From contig NZ_LUAX01000001.1 of assembly GCF_001695575.1 (NCBI RefSeq), positions 372,001-436,000 on the forward strand: a DNA stretch of 64,000 nt, written 5' to 3'. The translations under genes and the position numbers were made by a program. The stretch is from Vibrio europaeus (lineage in GTDB: Bacteria; Pseudomonadota; Gammaproteobacteria; Enterobacterales; Vibrionaceae). The notes below the pieces were generated by a model. It was not told where the DNA came from, made no database searches, and worked only from the letters and a program-made list of their open reading frames with translations. Positions 27,495 to 37,033 of the stretch are shown here, piece by piece (the first letter of the stretch is position 1; the number at the start of each line of letters is the position of its first letter).

Positions 27495-28115
27495 ATGTTA
27501 GAAGTATCTCAACTGACAGCAATAAGAGATGAAAGAATTCTCTTTGAATCCCTTTCTTTTACCATAGATTCTGGTGAATTAGTTCAAGTCGAAGGACGTA
27601 ACGGAACAGGTAAAACAACGTTGCTACGCATCATCACTGGACTTGGTGACCGCGACAATGGCGAGATTTACTGGAACGGTGAAAACATTGAATCCAATCG
27701 AGATGCTTTCCACCAAGATCTACTGTTCCTTGGTCATCAAACTGGAGTGAAACGTGAGCTTACCGCTTATGAAAATTTGCGTTTCTATTTAAGTATCCAT
27801 TCACGTCAGCCTGTCGACAAGCAAACCATTTTTAACGCATTAACTAAGGTAGGGCTTGCAGGTCGTGAAGACGTACCTGTGGCTCAGCTATCTGCAGGGC
27901 AACAACGTCGAGTCGCTTTAGCGCGTTTGTGGCTAAGTGATCACAAATTGTGGATCCTTGACGAGCCTTTGACTGCGATTGATAAGCAAGGTGTGAAAGT
28001 GTTGGAATCACTGTTTCTTCAACATGCAGAAAACGGTGGCATAGTCATGCTTACCACGCACCAAGATATGTTTGCGGATAATCCTAAACTCAGAAAAATT
28101 AAGTTAGGTAACTAA
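27495..28115 (+). CDS. ccmA: Heme exporter ATP-binding protein CcmA
   Basis: ABC ATPase (206 residues) that powers release of holo-CcmE from the CcmABCD complex. Walker A is [12 protein letters not shown] (about residues 35-46), the signature is [15 protein letters not shown], and Walker B ends in ILDEP. It opens the ccm operon and is separated by two bases from ccmB. Confidence 0.96.
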   Translation: MLEVSQLTAIRDERILFESLSFTIDSGELVQVEGRNGTGKTTLLRIITGLGDRDNGEIYWNGENIESNRDAFHQDLLFLGHQTGVKRELTAYENLRFYLSIHSRQPVDKQTIFNALTKVGLAGREDVPVAQLSAGQQRRVALARLWLSDHKLWILDEPLTAIDKQGVKVLESLFLQHAENGGIVMLTTHQDMFADNPKLRKIKLGN

Positions 28116-28117
28116 TC

Positions 28118-28786
28118 ATGCTCGGCACCATAAATAGTATTATAAGACGCGAGCTACTGATTGCCTTTCGTCGCCAAGCGGATATTTTTAACCCTCTGTG
28201 GTTTTTTATTATTGTTATTACGCTGTTCCCATTAAGTATTGGCCCTGAACCCAACCTGCTCGCTAGGATAGCGGCGGGGATAGTGTGGGTCGCTGCGTTA
28301 CTTTCTGCTTTACTGTCTCTTGAACGTTTGCTGCGTGATGACTTTCAAGATGGTGCATTGGAGCAAATGATGCTGATGCCTGTCCCATTGCCGATAGTGG
28401 TCATTTCAAAAGTGATTGCACACTGGCTTTTGACAGGTTTGCCATTGATTTTGATAAGCCCACTGTTGTCCATATTGCTGTCTTTAGACTTCAATACTTG
28501 GTTAGCCGTGGTATTGACGCTACTTGTCGGCACGCCAACACTCAGTTTTATTGGTGCAATTGGTGTTGCCCTGACAGTAGGGTTACAAAAAGGGGGCGTG
28601 TTGCTTAGTTTGCTCGTTTTACCGCTGTATATCCCAATTTTGATTTTTGCGACGTCGGCGATTGATGCTGCGTCACTGGGGATGGCGTACAACGGACAGC
28701 TAGCAATTCTCGGCGCTATGTTTATGGGGGCAATGACCCTCACGCCGTTTGCAATTAGTGCTGCACTGCGAGTAAGTGTCAATTAG
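28118..28786 (+). CDS. ccmB: Heme exporter membrane protein CcmB
   Basis: Membrane subunit of the CcmAB transporter, 222 residues with six predicted helices. The start LIAFRRQADIFNPLWFFIIVITLFPLSIGP, read in parts, is typical of CcmB. Together with CcmA it drives release of heme-loaded CcmE. A 103-base gap to ccmC is the largest in the operon; I see no terminator there. Confidence 0.96.
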   Translation: MLGTINSIIRRELLIAFRRQADIFNPLWFFIIVITLFPLSIGPEPNLLARIAAGIVWVAALLSALLSLERLLRDDFQDGALEQMMLMPVPLPIVVISKVIAHWLLTGLPLILISPLLSILLSLDFNTWLAVVLTLLVGTPTLSFIGAIGVALTVGLQKGGVLLSLLVLPLYIPILIFATSAIDAASLGMAYNGQLAILGAMFMGAMTLTPFAISAALRVSVN

Positions 28787-28889
28787 TTGTTTTTGATCAA
28801 GCACGAAAATTCCCCTTTCTATAAATTACAAAACTAATAATTGTTTAACGAAAAACTTAAACGAACTTGAAGTAAGAGTGAGAACGACG

Positions 28890-29642
28890 ATGTGGAAATG
28901 GCTCCATCCTTATGCCAAGCCCGAATCAGCCTACCAGCTTTGTGGTAAGCTTCTGCCCTGGTTCTCTATACTGGCGCTGGTGTGTTTAACTGTCGGCACA
29001 GTATGGGGGTTAGCTTTCGCACCTTCTGATTATCAGCAAGGTGATAGCTTTCGAATCATCTATATTCATGTGCCTTCTGCTATTTGGTCTATGGGCGTTT
29101 ATATGTCTATGGCTATCGCAGCTTTCATTGGTATCGTCTGGCAAGTTCGTTTGTCAGATATGGCAGCGTCTGCCATGGCACCTATTGGTGCGGTCTACAC
29201 CTTTATTGCTCTACTAACGGGAGCGATCTGGGGTAAACCTATGTGGGGTACATGGTGGGTATGGGATGCGCGTTTAACTTCTGAACTTATTCTTCTTTTC
29301 CTCTACTTGGGTGTGATTGCTCTTTACCATGCCTTTGATGACCAAAAAACAGCGGCAAAAGCGGCGGGTATTTTGGCGATCGTCGGTGTGGTGAACTTAC
29401 CTATCATTCACTTCTCTGTAGAGTGGTGGAACACCCTTCACCAAGGCGCAACCATTACTAAGTTTGAGAAACCATCTATCTCAAGCAATATGTTGTGGCC
29501 TTTGCTACTGAACATTTTTGGCTTCGCTTTCTTCTTTGCCTCTGTCACCATGATTCGTTTCCGTAACGAAATTATTAGCAAAGAGAGCCATCGCCCTTGG
29601 GTGATCAAGTTAGCAGCAGATAAGTCTCAGAGAGGGAGTTAG
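28890..29642 (+). CDS. ccmC: Heme handling membrane protein CcmC
   Basis: Loads heme onto CcmE. Its 250 residues make six helices; the tryptophan-rich WWD motif is in WGTWWVWDARLTSEL, flanked by histidines in YIHVPSA and NLPIIHFSVEWWNTLHQG. I chose ATG 28890 (MWKWLHPYAKP), which matches the start of other CcmC proteins; a GTG four codons upstream is possible. It is followed after two bases by ccmD. Confidence 0.95.
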   Translation: MWKWLHPYAKPESAYQLCGKLLPWFSILALVCLTVGTVWGLAFAPSDYQQGDSFRIIYIHVPSAIWSMGVYMSMAIAAFIGIVWQVRLSDMAASAMAPIGAVYTFIALLTGAIWGKPMWGTWWVWDARLTSELILLFLYLGVIALYHAFDDQKTAAKAAGILAIVGVVNLPIIHFSVEWWNTLHQGATITKFEKPSISSNMLWPLLLNIFGFAFFFASVTMIRFRNEIISKESHRPWVIKLAADKSQRGS

Positions 29643-29644
29643 AC

Positions 29645-29851
29645 ATGCATTTTGAATCTTTGAGTGATTTCTTTGCCATGGGCGGCTATGCCGGTTATGT
29701 CTGGACAGCATTTGGTGTCACATTCGGTGTGATGATTGTCTTGTTGGTATTGAGTGTGAGAAGAGGTCAATCTCTACTCGGCGAGGTACAAGCGAAAATA
29801 GACAGACAAGCGCGAATTGATGCGGCGAAAAATTTGGAGAACACATTATGA
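29645..29851 (+). CDS. ccmD: Heme exporter small membrane protein CcmD
   Basis: A 68-residue protein with one membrane helix (about residues 17-38) and a basic cytoplasmic tail. CcmD holds CcmE to the CcmABC complex so that loaded CcmE is released. The family pattern [16 protein letters not shown] is present. The stop overlaps the ccmE start as ATGA. Confidence 0.93.
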   Translation: MHFESLSDFFAMGGYAGYVWTAFGVTFGVMIVLLVLSVRRGQSLLGEVQAKIDRQARIDAAKNLENTL

Positions 29852-30333
29852 ACCCAAGACGTAAAAAGAGGCTCGGCATTGTTCTTGCGATCTTTATCGG
29901 TATCAGTGCCACGATTGGTTTGATGCTATATGCACTGAATCAAAACATGGATCTTTTCTACACCCCGACAGAGCTTGTGAATGGTAAACCTGATGGGACT
30001 AAACCTGAAGTGGGTCAGCGCCTTCGTATCGGTGGTATGGTTGTGGTTGGCTCAGTTAAGCGTGACTCTGAATCCCTACGTGTATCGTTCGACTTGCATG
30101 ATGTCGGCCCAATAGTGACGATTGTTTACGACGGCATTCTTCCAGATTTGTTCCGTGAAGGGCAGGGTATTGTTGCTCAGGGCGTGTTAAAAGATGCAAC
30201 GACAGTTGAAGCTTTTGAAGTATTAGCTAAGCACGACGAAGAGTACATGCCACCAGAAATCGCAGAAGCAATGAAGAAAACCCATGAACCATTGCAATAC
30301 TCAGAACAACAAAAACAAGGAAGCGGTCAATGA
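29848..30333 (+). CDS. ccmE: Heme chaperone CcmE
   Basis: Periplasmic heme chaperone anchored by one N-terminal helix (about residues 9-29). The OB-fold domain ends with [11 protein letters not shown], in which His129 is the covalent heme ligand and Tyr133 the axial ligand, by homology. It takes heme from CcmC and delivers it to CcmF. It overlaps ccmD and ccmF by four bases each. Confidence 0.97.
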   Translation: MNPRRKKRLGIVLAIFIGISATIGLMLYALNQNMDLFYTPTELVNGKPDGTKPEVGQRLRIGGMVVVGSVKRDSESLRVSFDLHDVGPIVTIVYDGILPDLFREGQGIVAQGVLKDATTVEAFEVLAKHDEEYMPPEIAEAMKKTHEPLQYSEQQKQGSGQ

Positions 30334-32288
30334 TTGCTGAAATTGGTCACTTTGCACTGATCATCTCACTGGCATTAGCTGTATTGCTAAGTATTCTGCC
30401 ATTGGTTGGAGCGTCTAAAAACAACACTTTACTTATGAACAGCGCCAGACCTTTGTCTTGGGGCATGTTCTTGCTACTTGCCGTTTCATTTGCAATTTTG
30501 CTATGGGCTTTTTATACCAACGACTTCACGCTTAACTATGTTGCGAGTAACTCTAATAGTCAGTTGCCGTGGTATTACCGTCTAACCGCGGTTTGGGGCG
30601 CGCATGAAGGCTCATTGTTACTTTGGGTCTTGATCCAAGCAGCATGGACTGTCGCGGTTGCGACATTCAGTCGTGGTATGCCACAAGAATCGGTTGCACG
30701 TGTGCTTGCCGTTATGGGTATGATCACAGTTGGCTTCCTACTGTTTATCATTCTAACATCGAACCCATTCCTGCGTACCTTGCCGTTTTTCCCGGTTGAT
30801 GGTCGCGACCTAAACCCACTGCTTCAAGATCCGGGCTTAATCATCCACCCACCAATGCTGTACATGGGCTATGTTGGTTTCTCGGTCGCTTTCTCATTTG
30901 CGATTGCTTCTCTGATGACAGGTCGTTTAGATACTGCATGGGCACGTTGGTCTCGTCCTTGGACAACCGCAGCTTGGCTATTTCTTACCTTAGGTATCGC
31001 GCTTGGCTCTTGGTGGGCATATTATGAGCTTGGCTGGGGTGGTTGGTGGTTCTGGGATCCAGTAGAAAACGCCTCATTTATGCCTTGGCTTGCCGGTACC
31101 GCCTTGATGCACTCTTTAGCAGTTACCGAAAAACGCGGCACGTTTAAAGCGTGGACGGTACTACTGGCTATCTCCGCATTTTCGTTAAGCTTGTTAGGTA
31201 CCTTCTTGGTACGTTCAGGTATTTTAGTCTCGGTACACGCGTTTGCTTCTGATCCATCACGAGGCATGTTTATCCTTGGCTTCCTTGTGTTTGTTATTGG
31301 CGGCTCATTATTACTATTCGCATTGAAAGGTGCCTCGGTTAGAGTCCGCGGTAACTTCGACTTGGTATCACGTGAAAATGCGTTGCTTGCCAACAACGTT
31401 CTATTGATTGCAGCACTGGTTGTTGTGCTAGTCGGTACACTGCTACCACTTGTGCACAAGCAGATTGGCTTAGGTTCGGTCTCTATCGGTGCACCGTTTT
31501 TTGACATGCTGTTTGCGTGGTTGATGATCCCATTTGCATTCCTATTAGGTATCGGTCCACTTATCCGTTGGAAGCGTGACAATCTATCTGATCTCAAAAA
31601 GCCGATGCTGATTTCAGGCGTTGTATCGCTTGTTCTTGCAGGTGTATTTGTCACTATTTTCTCTGAGCACTTCCTATTTATGGCTTATCTAGGTTGGGTC
31701 ATGTCACTGTGGATCATTTGCTTACACGGTTTTGAACTATACGAGCGTGCGACTCACCGTCATCCATTTTTGGAAGGTGTTAAAAAGCTACAACGCAGTC
31801 ACTGGGCAATGATGTTAGGTCACCTTGGCCTAGCGGTGAGCGTCATCGGTATTGCGATGGTGCAAAACTACAGTATTGAGCGTGATGTACGCCTTGCTCC
31901 AGGAGAGACTATTGAGATCAAGGGTTACGATTTCCATTTCGAAGGCCTGCGTGATAAAGACGGCCCTAACTACGATGGCTACATTGCAGACATCAAAATA
32001 ACCCGTGATGGCAAATATATTAATACTCTTCATGCAGAGAAGCGCTTTTATACGACAGCACGTTCTATGATGACAGAAGCGGCGATTGACCGCGGTGTGA
32101 CACGTGACCTGTATATCGCGTTAGGTGAACGTCTTGATGACAACAAATCGTGGGCGGTCCGTATCTATCATAAGCCATTCGTGCGTTGGATTTGGGCTGG
32201 CTCCCTCCTGATGGCATTGGGTGGTGTTATCTCTATTAGTGATAAGCGCTATCGCTTTAGAAAAAATGTGAAGACGCAGGAGGCATAA
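30330..32288 (+). CDS. ccmF: Heme lyase subunit CcmF
   Basis: The large (652-residue) polytopic component of the lyase that joins heme to apocytochrome c. The WWD motif [19 protein letters not shown] is around residues 233-251, with histidines in nearby loops. It probably works with CcmH and CcmI. The TAA shares a base with the ccmG ATG. Confidence 0.97.
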   Translation: MIAEIGHFALIISLALAVLLSILPLVGASKNNTLLMNSARPLSWGMFLLLAVSFAILLWAFYTNDFTLNYVASNSNSQLPWYYRLTAVWGAHEGSLLLWVLIQAAWTVAVATFSRGMPQESVARVLAVMGMITVGFLLFIILTSNPFLRTLPFFPVDGRDLNPLLQDPGLIIHPPMLYMGYVGFSVAFSFAIASLMTGRLDTAWARWSRPWTTAAWLFLTLGIALGSWWAYYELGWGGWWFWDPVENASFMPWLAGTALMHSLAVTEKRGTFKAWTVLLAISAFSLSLLGTFLVRSGILVSVHAFASDPSRGMFILGFLVFVIGGSLLLFALKGASVRVRGNFDLVSRENALLANNVLLIAALVVVLVGTLLPLVHKQIGLGSVSIGAPFFDMLFAWLMIPFAFLLGIGPLIRWKRDNLSDLKKPMLISGVVSLVLAGVFVTIFSEHFLFMAYLGWVMSLWIICLHGFELYERATHRHPFLEGVKKLQRSHWAMMLGHLGLAVSVIGIAMVQNYSIERDVRLAPGETIEIKGYDFHFEGLRDKDGPNYDGYIADIKITRDGKYINTLHAEKRFYTTARSMMTEAAIDRGVTRDLYIALGERLDDNKSWAVRIYHKPFVRWIWAGSLLMALGGVISISDKRYRFRKNVKTQEA

Positions 32289-32842
32289 TGAACAAGAAGT
32301 TTCTGTTTATTCCTTTAGTGGCATTTTTGGGCTTGGTCGCTGTATTTGCGACTCAGCTAGTTAAAAACCAACACGGAGACGACCCAACAAAGCTTGAGTC
32401 GGTATTGGTTGGCAAGCATGTCCCTGAGTTTCGCCTGGAAGACTTAGCCGAGCCGGGTAAGCTGTATGACCAAGCGATCTTTAAAGGTGAGCCTTTACTA
32501 CTTAATGTTTGGGCTACTTGGTGTCCAACTTGTTATGCGGAGCATCAATATTTAAATGAGCTTGCAGAACAAGGGGTAAAAATCATCGGTTTGAACTATA
32601 AAGATCAACGTGACAAAGCGGTTGGTTGGCTGACTGATCTTGGTAACCCTTACCTTATCAGCTTGTTTGATGGCAACGGTATGCTAGGGCTTGATCTAGG
32701 GGTGTATGGTGCGCCGGAGACATTCCTGATCGATGCCAATGGCATCATTCGGTATCGTCATGTCGGTGATGTGAATGATCGTAACTGGAATGAAAAGCTT
32801 AAACCTATGTACGAAGCGATGCTAGCGGAGGCGAAGTCATGA
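32288..32842 (+). CDS. ccmG: Thiol-disulfide protein CcmG (DsbE)
   Basis: Membrane-anchored periplasmic thioredoxin-fold protein (184 residues) that keeps apocytochrome cysteines or CcmH reduced. It has an N-terminal anchor helix (about 5-24), the active site WATWCPTC (Cys79, Cys82) and the family GAPETFLID with cis-Pro near residue 139. Overlaps ccmH by four bases. Confidence 0.96.
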   Translation: MNKKFLFIPLVAFLGLVAVFATQLVKNQHGDDPTKLESVLVGKHVPEFRLEDLAEPGKLYDQAIFKGEPLLLNVWATWCPTCYAEHQYLNELAEQGVKIIGLNYKDQRDKAVGWLTDLGNPYLISLFDGNGMLGLDLGVYGAPETFLIDANGIIRYRHVGDVNDRNWNEKLKPMYEAMLAEAKS

Positions 32843-33321
32843 AAAAATGGATGATAGCGCTAATGGCGAGCTTGAGCTTCGCTATGTCTGCACACGCTGC
32901 GATAGAAATTCACGAGTTTGATTCGCTAGAACAAGAACTTCAGTTTAAGGAGCTAGGCGATACGCTGCGCTGCCCGAAATGTCAGAACAACACTATTGCT
33001 GATTCTAATGCCGAACTTGCGGTCGATTTGCGCGAAAAAGTCTATGAGATGACTAAAGAGGGTAAATCAAAGCAAGAAATCATAGATTACATGATTGCTC
33101 GTTACGGCAACTTTGTGACTTACAATCCGCCATTTACGATGGCAACCGCTATTTTGTGGGTTGGCCCTCTTTCTGTCGTGTTATTTGGGTTTGGGTTTAT
33201 CTTAGTTCGCAGCCGTAAACGCAAAGTAACGGTTACCGAAGACACTAAGCAGTGGGATGCCAAAAAAGAAGCACGCGTAAAAGCGCTGCTTGACGAAAAG
33301 AATGATGGAGATAAGCAGTAA
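32839..33321 (+). CDS. ccmH: Cytochrome c maturation protein CcmH
   Basis: A 160-residue protein with a signal peptide (cleavage near AHA-A at residue 20), the redox motif LRCPKC (Cys45, Cys48) in LRCPKCQNNTIADSNA, and one membrane helix near residue 100-120. It corresponds to the N-terminal half of E. coli CcmH; the TPR half is the separate ccmI gene here. Works on reduced apocytochrome with CcmG and CcmF. Confidence 0.95.
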   Translation: MKKWMIALMASLSFAMSAHAAIEIHEFDSLEQELQFKELGDTLRCPKCQNNTIADSNAELAVDLREKVYEMTKEGKSKQEIIDYMIARYGNFVTYNPPFTMATAILWVGPLSVVLFGFGFILVRSRKRKVTVTEDTKQWDAKKEARVKALLDEKNDGDKQ

Positions 33322-34538
33322 TGACACTATTTTGGATAGCTTCTGTCATTCTAGTTGTGGTGAGCGTTTTGCTTATTGCACTACCTTTTATCAAGAAGAA
33401 AACAAACAACGACGAAGAGCTGCGTGATGAACTCAACAAAGCTTTTTACAAAGACCGTTTAGAAGAGCTCGAAGAAGAGACTGATGAAGGTCTAGTTGAA
33501 GACCAACAAGAGTTAATTGAAGATTTAAAGCAATCGCTGCTTGATGATATTCCGACCCAAGCGCAGCAAAAGCAAGAGAGCAGTATTTCTACTATGGCTG
33601 TGCTCGTGCCTTCGGCGTTATTGGTGGTAGGCCTGTCTTACGGATTATACTTCAAGTTTGGTGCGTCGGAAGATGTTCAGAAATGGCAAGAAGTTAGTGC
33701 TAACTTACCTGCTTTATCGAAGAAGCTAATGTCGCCAGAAGGTGCTGCACTGAGCGAAGATGAGATGCAAGACCTTACGTTAGCGTTGAGAACTCGTCTA
33801 CACTATCAACCTGACGATTCAACAGGATGGTTATTGCTAGGTCGCATCGCACTGGCTAATCGTGATGTTGGTACAGCTGTGGGAGCAATGAAAAAGGCTT
33901 ACAACCTTGAGTCAGACAACCCAGATGTGATGCTTGGTTATGCTCAAGCGCTAATGCTATCACAAGACGATACCGACCAAGATAAGGCTCGCCGTTTACT
34001 CGGTCAGCTGGTACAGCAAGATTATGTTGATTTGCGAGTATTCTCACTTTTGGCATTTGATGCTTATGAGCGAAAAGATTATCCTGCAGCGGTCCGTTAC
34101 TGGAGTATTATGCAGCAAATGATTGGTCCTCAGGATAGCCGTTACGAGATGCTATCGAGAAGTATCGAAAACGCACAGAAGCAAATGGGTCAGCAAGTCG
34201 GCACAGGTAAATCTGTCTCGGTAAGCATCACACTAAGTGATGCGGTAAAGGCCGATCCTAACGCTTCTCTGATCGTTTCGGTTCATACTGCAGATGGTTC
34301 ACCAATGCCAGTAGCGGCAGCAAGATACCCGCTTGGAACTTTCCCACGTACCGTTGTCTTAGATGATGGCAATAGCATGATAGAAGATAGAAAGCTCTCT
34401 TCTCTTGAATCTTTGATGGTGCGCGTACGTATAGATAGTGATGGCAACGTTGCAACCAAACAAGGGGACTGGTTTGGTGAGAGCGAAGCCGTTAGAATAG
34501 GCGAACCAGTTGAAGTTATGATTGATAGTCAATATTAA
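33321..34538 (+). CDS. ccmI: Cytochrome c maturation protein CcmI
   Basis: Holds apocytochrome for the heme lyase. The 405 residues have two N-terminal helices (about 3-23 and 92-112) around a cytoplasmic acidic loop, then TPR-like repeats (about 150-280; STGWLLLGRIALANRD, DNPDVMLGYAQALML) and a C-terminal beta domain. It is one-base coupled to ccmH and ends the ccm operon; a terminator follows. Confidence 0.94.
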   Translation: MTLFWIASVILVVVSVLLIALPFIKKKTNNDEELRDELNKAFYKDRLEELEEETDEGLVEDQQELIEDLKQSLLDDIPTQAQQKQESSISTMAVLVPSALLVVGLSYGLYFKFGASEDVQKWQEVSANLPALSKKLMSPEGAALSEDEMQDLTLALRTRLHYQPDDSTGWLLLGRIALANRDVGTAVGAMKKAYNLESDNPDVMLGYAQALMLSQDDTDQDKARRLLGQLVQQDYVDLRVFSLLAFDAYERKDYPAAVRYWSIMQQMIGPQDSRYEMLSRSIENAQKQMGQQVGTGKSVSVSITLSDAVKADPNASLIVSVHTADGSPMPVAAARYPLGTFPRTVVLDDGNSMIEDRKLSSLESLMVRVRIDSDGNVATKQGDWFGESEAVRIGEPVEVMIDSQY

Positions 34539-34561
34539 TAGTTATTGATTATGAGTTGACG

Positions 34562-34589
34562 AAGGCCGGTAACATTACCGGCCTTTTTT
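34562..34589 (+). terminator. Terminator of the ccm operon
   Basis: AAGGCCGGT (34562-34570) pairs with ACCGGCCTT (34577-34585), followed by six T. It lies between the ccmI stop and the chosen mlaA start, which argues against the longer mlaA frame from 34556. Confidence 0.93.
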
Positions 34590-34603
34590 ATGGATTGATA
34601 ATA

Positions 34604-35359
34604 ATGAGAAAAATAAAGCTGCAGATATGGATATTGTTGCTAACCCTTGGGTTGGCCGGGTGTGCGTCAGCGCCCGAAGACGAATCTGCATTTAGCGAAC
34701 CCGACGTCTATGACCCAATGGAGAGCTTCAATCGCTCTATGTGGACATTCAACTACGATTACCTCGATCCCTATTTTGTACGACCTGTCTCTCTAGCGTA
34801 CGTAAATTATGTCCCTACACCGATTCGAACCGGTATCAGCAACTTTTTAGGGAACCTCGATGAGCCATCCAGTATGGTCAATAATCTGATTATGGGTAAT
34901 GGCGAAAAGGCGCTCGATCACTTTAATCGCTTTTGGATCAACTCCACTATTGGCCTTGCGGGTTTAATTGATATTGCCTCTGAGGCAGGCATTACAGATC
35001 ATAATGAGAAATCATTTAGTGATGCAGTAGGGCATTATGGTGTCGGTAATGGCCCTTATGTGATGGTGCCAGGTTACGGCCCTTGGACGGTGCGAGAGTC
35101 AACGGATCTTGTTGATAAAACCTATGTACCACTTGCATTTCTTAACTTCTGGGCAGGTCTAGGTAAGTGGGCACTGGAGGGGATGGAAACACGAGCGGCT
35201 TTAGTCAATCAAGAAGCTCTACTCGAAAATTCACCAGATCCTTATGCGGTCGCTCGTGATGCTTACATACAGCGTCAAGACTACAAGGCAGAGATAGAGA
35301 AAGATGACTATAACCACGAAGAAGAAGAATACCTAGACGAGTATTTGGAAGAGTTTTAG
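34604..35359 (+). CDS. mlaA: Outer-membrane lipoprotein MlaA (VacJ)
   Basis: Removes misplaced phospholipids from the outer leaflet of the outer membrane and passes them to the Mla pathway. A lipoprotein signal with lipobox LAGC (Cys20) starts at ATG 34604. The family regions YDPMESFNRSMWTFNYDYLD and GIGNGPYVMVPGYGPWTVRES-like (GVGNGPYVMVPGYGPWTVRE) follow. The C-terminus is very acidic (EEEEYLDEYLEEF). The in-frame start at 34556 is rejected because a terminator lies inside that extension. mlaBCDEF are not in this window. Confidence 0.95.
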   Translation: MRKIKLQIWILLLTLGLAGCASAPEDESAFSEPDVYDPMESFNRSMWTFNYDYLDPYFVRPVSLAYVNYVPTPIRTGISNFLGNLDEPSSMVNNLIMGNGEKALDHFNRFWINSTIGLAGLIDIASEAGITDHNEKSFSDAVGHYGVGNGPYVMVPGYGPWTVRESTDLVDKTYVPLAFLNFWAGLGKWALEGMETRAALVNQEALLENSPDPYAVARDAYIQRQDYKAEIEKDDYNHEEEEYLDEYLEEF

Positions 35360-35378
35360 TCAACCATAATCAGATATA

Positions 35379-35409
35379 AAAAAGGCTTGGTGATGAACCA
35401 AGCCTTTTT
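35379..35409. terminator. Bidirectional terminator between mlaA and fadL
   Basis: AAAGGCTTGG (35381-35390) and CCAAGCCTTT (35398-35407) with T-runs on both strands. It serves the convergent mlaA and first fadL gene. Confidence 0.94.
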
Positions 35410-35430
35410 GCGTTTAATTGGGGGAGGTGA

Positions 35431-36702
35431 TTAGAACGTGTAGTTCGCTTGTAGGCCGATTAGCCATACATTGCCTGAAATCTCACCCTCAAAGTTACCA
35501 CCAGTCAATGCAGCAGTTTGATCAGAGGCATCACGTGGTTCTTTAATTGGTGCATCTTTCGCTAGGATATAAGTAAAGCCACCGTCTAGTGAAAATTGGT
35601 CAGTGAACTGGTAGCTAGCTCCTAGGCTCAACCATGTGCGGTCAGTTTCAGGAATTGTTGTGGTACGGTTTTTATCATCAACAGCTGAAGTGTCATAAGC
35701 AACACCAGTTCGTAATGCTAGCTTAGCGTTGTATTGATAAGTTGCACCTACAGCAAAGCGGTAGTTGTCTTTCCAGTTTTCCGTTTTTATCGTATCTGGG
35801 CCAGTAGCGAATTGCGCTTGAAGCTTCTTGAATTTGCTCCAATCTGTCCAGTTGATGCTAGCATGAATAGAGACTGTATCCGTTAGTTGGTGGAAGCTTG
35901 CAACTTCTAATGTCGCGGGTAACGGAATAGAAAGTGTTCCTGGTTTAGATGGTGTGTAAGACAACCCAGATGCCGTACCTTCAAAATCCATGGTTACTTC
36001 CGATTTGTAAGCTACGCCTATTCGGTTGTACTCGTTAATATCCCATGCGGCACCTAGTTGGTAACCCCATGATGTATCGTCACCCTCCATATATTTTAGG
36101 GTAGTCACTGAGCCATCAGCCACACTTTTAAGGCTTGCTCCAAAATGACCTTCACCTGTCACGTAACGAATACCAGCACCTACACTGAAGCTATCAATGA
36201 CTTGGTAGCCAAGACTCGCTACGGCTTCAACTGTTTTCACACTGGCTTTATCACCAAAATGAAGAGCCGTAAAGGTTGATTCTAGCTCAGTTTCCATACC
36301 GTAATTAGTGCCAAGGGCAAAACCAATAGCTAGCTTGTCATTATACTTGTGTGAGAGGTAAAGGTTAGGGATAACTGCACTATGAGCAATATCTTTAGAG
36401 GAGGTTGCACCGCGGCGATCACCCGTAGCAGAATTCGTTGTTACTTCGCCGTTGATGTCTATGTTTGGATCAACATAAATTGCACCAGTAGAGATTTGAG
36501 TACCCTCAAGGTGAGTCAGCATGGCAGGGTTACGCCACTGTGCACTTGCGTTGTCTGCCATCGCAGCTTCACCAGCGTAGGCACGACCTAGGCCTGTTGC
36601 TGAGTATTCTGCCAACTGAAAGCCTGCTGCGTTTGCGCTTGAAGAGGTAGCTACTAGGCCGCATGTAACAGCAAGTGATAGAAGAGTCTTATTCGTTTTC
36701 AT
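35431..36702 (-). CDS. fadL: FadL-type long-chain fatty acid outer-membrane porin (first copy)
   Basis: A 423-residue outer-membrane barrel for uptake of long-chain fatty acids. The signal peptide ends near ANA-A (residue 25), and the mature start AGFQLAEYSATGLGRAYAGEAAMADNAS is the FadL hatch motif (read in parts). It ends in Phe after beta strands. The neighbour at 37034 is a paralog in tandem. A 13-bp inverted repeat lies in its 5' region, one arm ending four bases before the ATG; no good Shine-Dalgarno sequence is seen. Confidence 0.94.
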   Translation of the reverse strand: MKTNKTLLSLAVTCGLVATSSSANAAGFQLAEYSATGLGRAYAGEAAMADNASAQWRNPAMLTHLEGTQISTGAIYVDPNIDINGEVTTNSATGDRRGATSSKDIAHSAVIPNLYLSHKYNDKLAIGFALGTNYGMETELESTFTALHFGDKASVKTVEAVASLGYQVIDSFSVGAGIRYVTGEGHFGASLKSVADGSVTTLKYMEGDDTSWGYQLGAAWDINEYNRIGVAYKSEVTMDFEGTASGLSYTPSKPGTLSIPLPATLEVASFHQLTDTVSIHASINWTDWSKFKKLQAQFATGPDTIKTENWKDNYRFAVGATYQYNAKLALRTGVAYDTSAVDDKNRTTTIPETDRTWLSLGASYQFTDQFSLDGGFTYILAKDAPIKEPRDASDQTAALTGGNFEGEISGNVWLIGLQANYTF

Positions 36703-36705
36703 TGT

Positions 36706-36878
36706 AATGTTCGCTGAACTGATTGTATTTGTGTCGAGCGATCATAGGGTTAGAGCTATTACTTTAAAAATTAAAAACACTGTACCGATACTATTTGGAG
36801 CTTTATATAGCCATTAATCCATTTAATAGATATAAATACTGGATGTTAATGTAATGTTTTGAAATTTCAGCGAACATT
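36706..36878 (-). other. 13-bp perfect inverted repeat spanning the first fadL leader
   Basis: AATGTTCGCTGAA (36706-36718) is the exact reverse complement of TTCAGCGAACATT (36866-36878). One arm touches the translation start region of fadL (ATG at 36702). If transcription begins upstream of 36878, the mRNA could fold so that the start region is paired. A local alternative hairpin AATGTT/AACATT (36853-36858 and 36873-36878) uses the same distal arm. The rest of the 331-base gap shows no gene. Confidence 0.55.
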
Positions 36879-36985
36879 TGTAGCACCAATATCGCTTATG
36901 GAGTACGGGTGTAAGCTAAAACTTGGGAATGGTAAAGTTATTTAAGTTGAAGAAGCTTAGGGTGTTAAGCGAGTTAACCGAAAAG

Positions 36986-37011
36986 CAAAAGGTCAGCGAA
37001 TGCTGACCTTT
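36986..37011 (-). terminator. Terminator of the second fadL gene
   Basis: AAAGGTCAGC (36988-36997) and GCTGACCTTT (37002-37011) form a 10-bp stem with loop GAAT. On the minus strand it is followed by TGCTTTTC after the stem T-run, 23 bases past the fadL stop. Confidence 0.8.
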
Positions 37012-37033
37012 GGATAGATATTGTAAGCTTAGC

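Noticed and set aside
31022..31654. 210-codon open frame on the minus strand inside ccmF
   Set aside because: It mirrors the codon pattern of ccmF, has no ribosome-binding site, and its translation is low-complexity Asn/Thr/Ser/Pro-rich. A shadow frame.
34556..34603. Longer mlaA with 16 extra N-terminal residues
   Set aside because: A strong terminator lies inside the extension and the extra residues would disturb the lipoprotein signal peptide.
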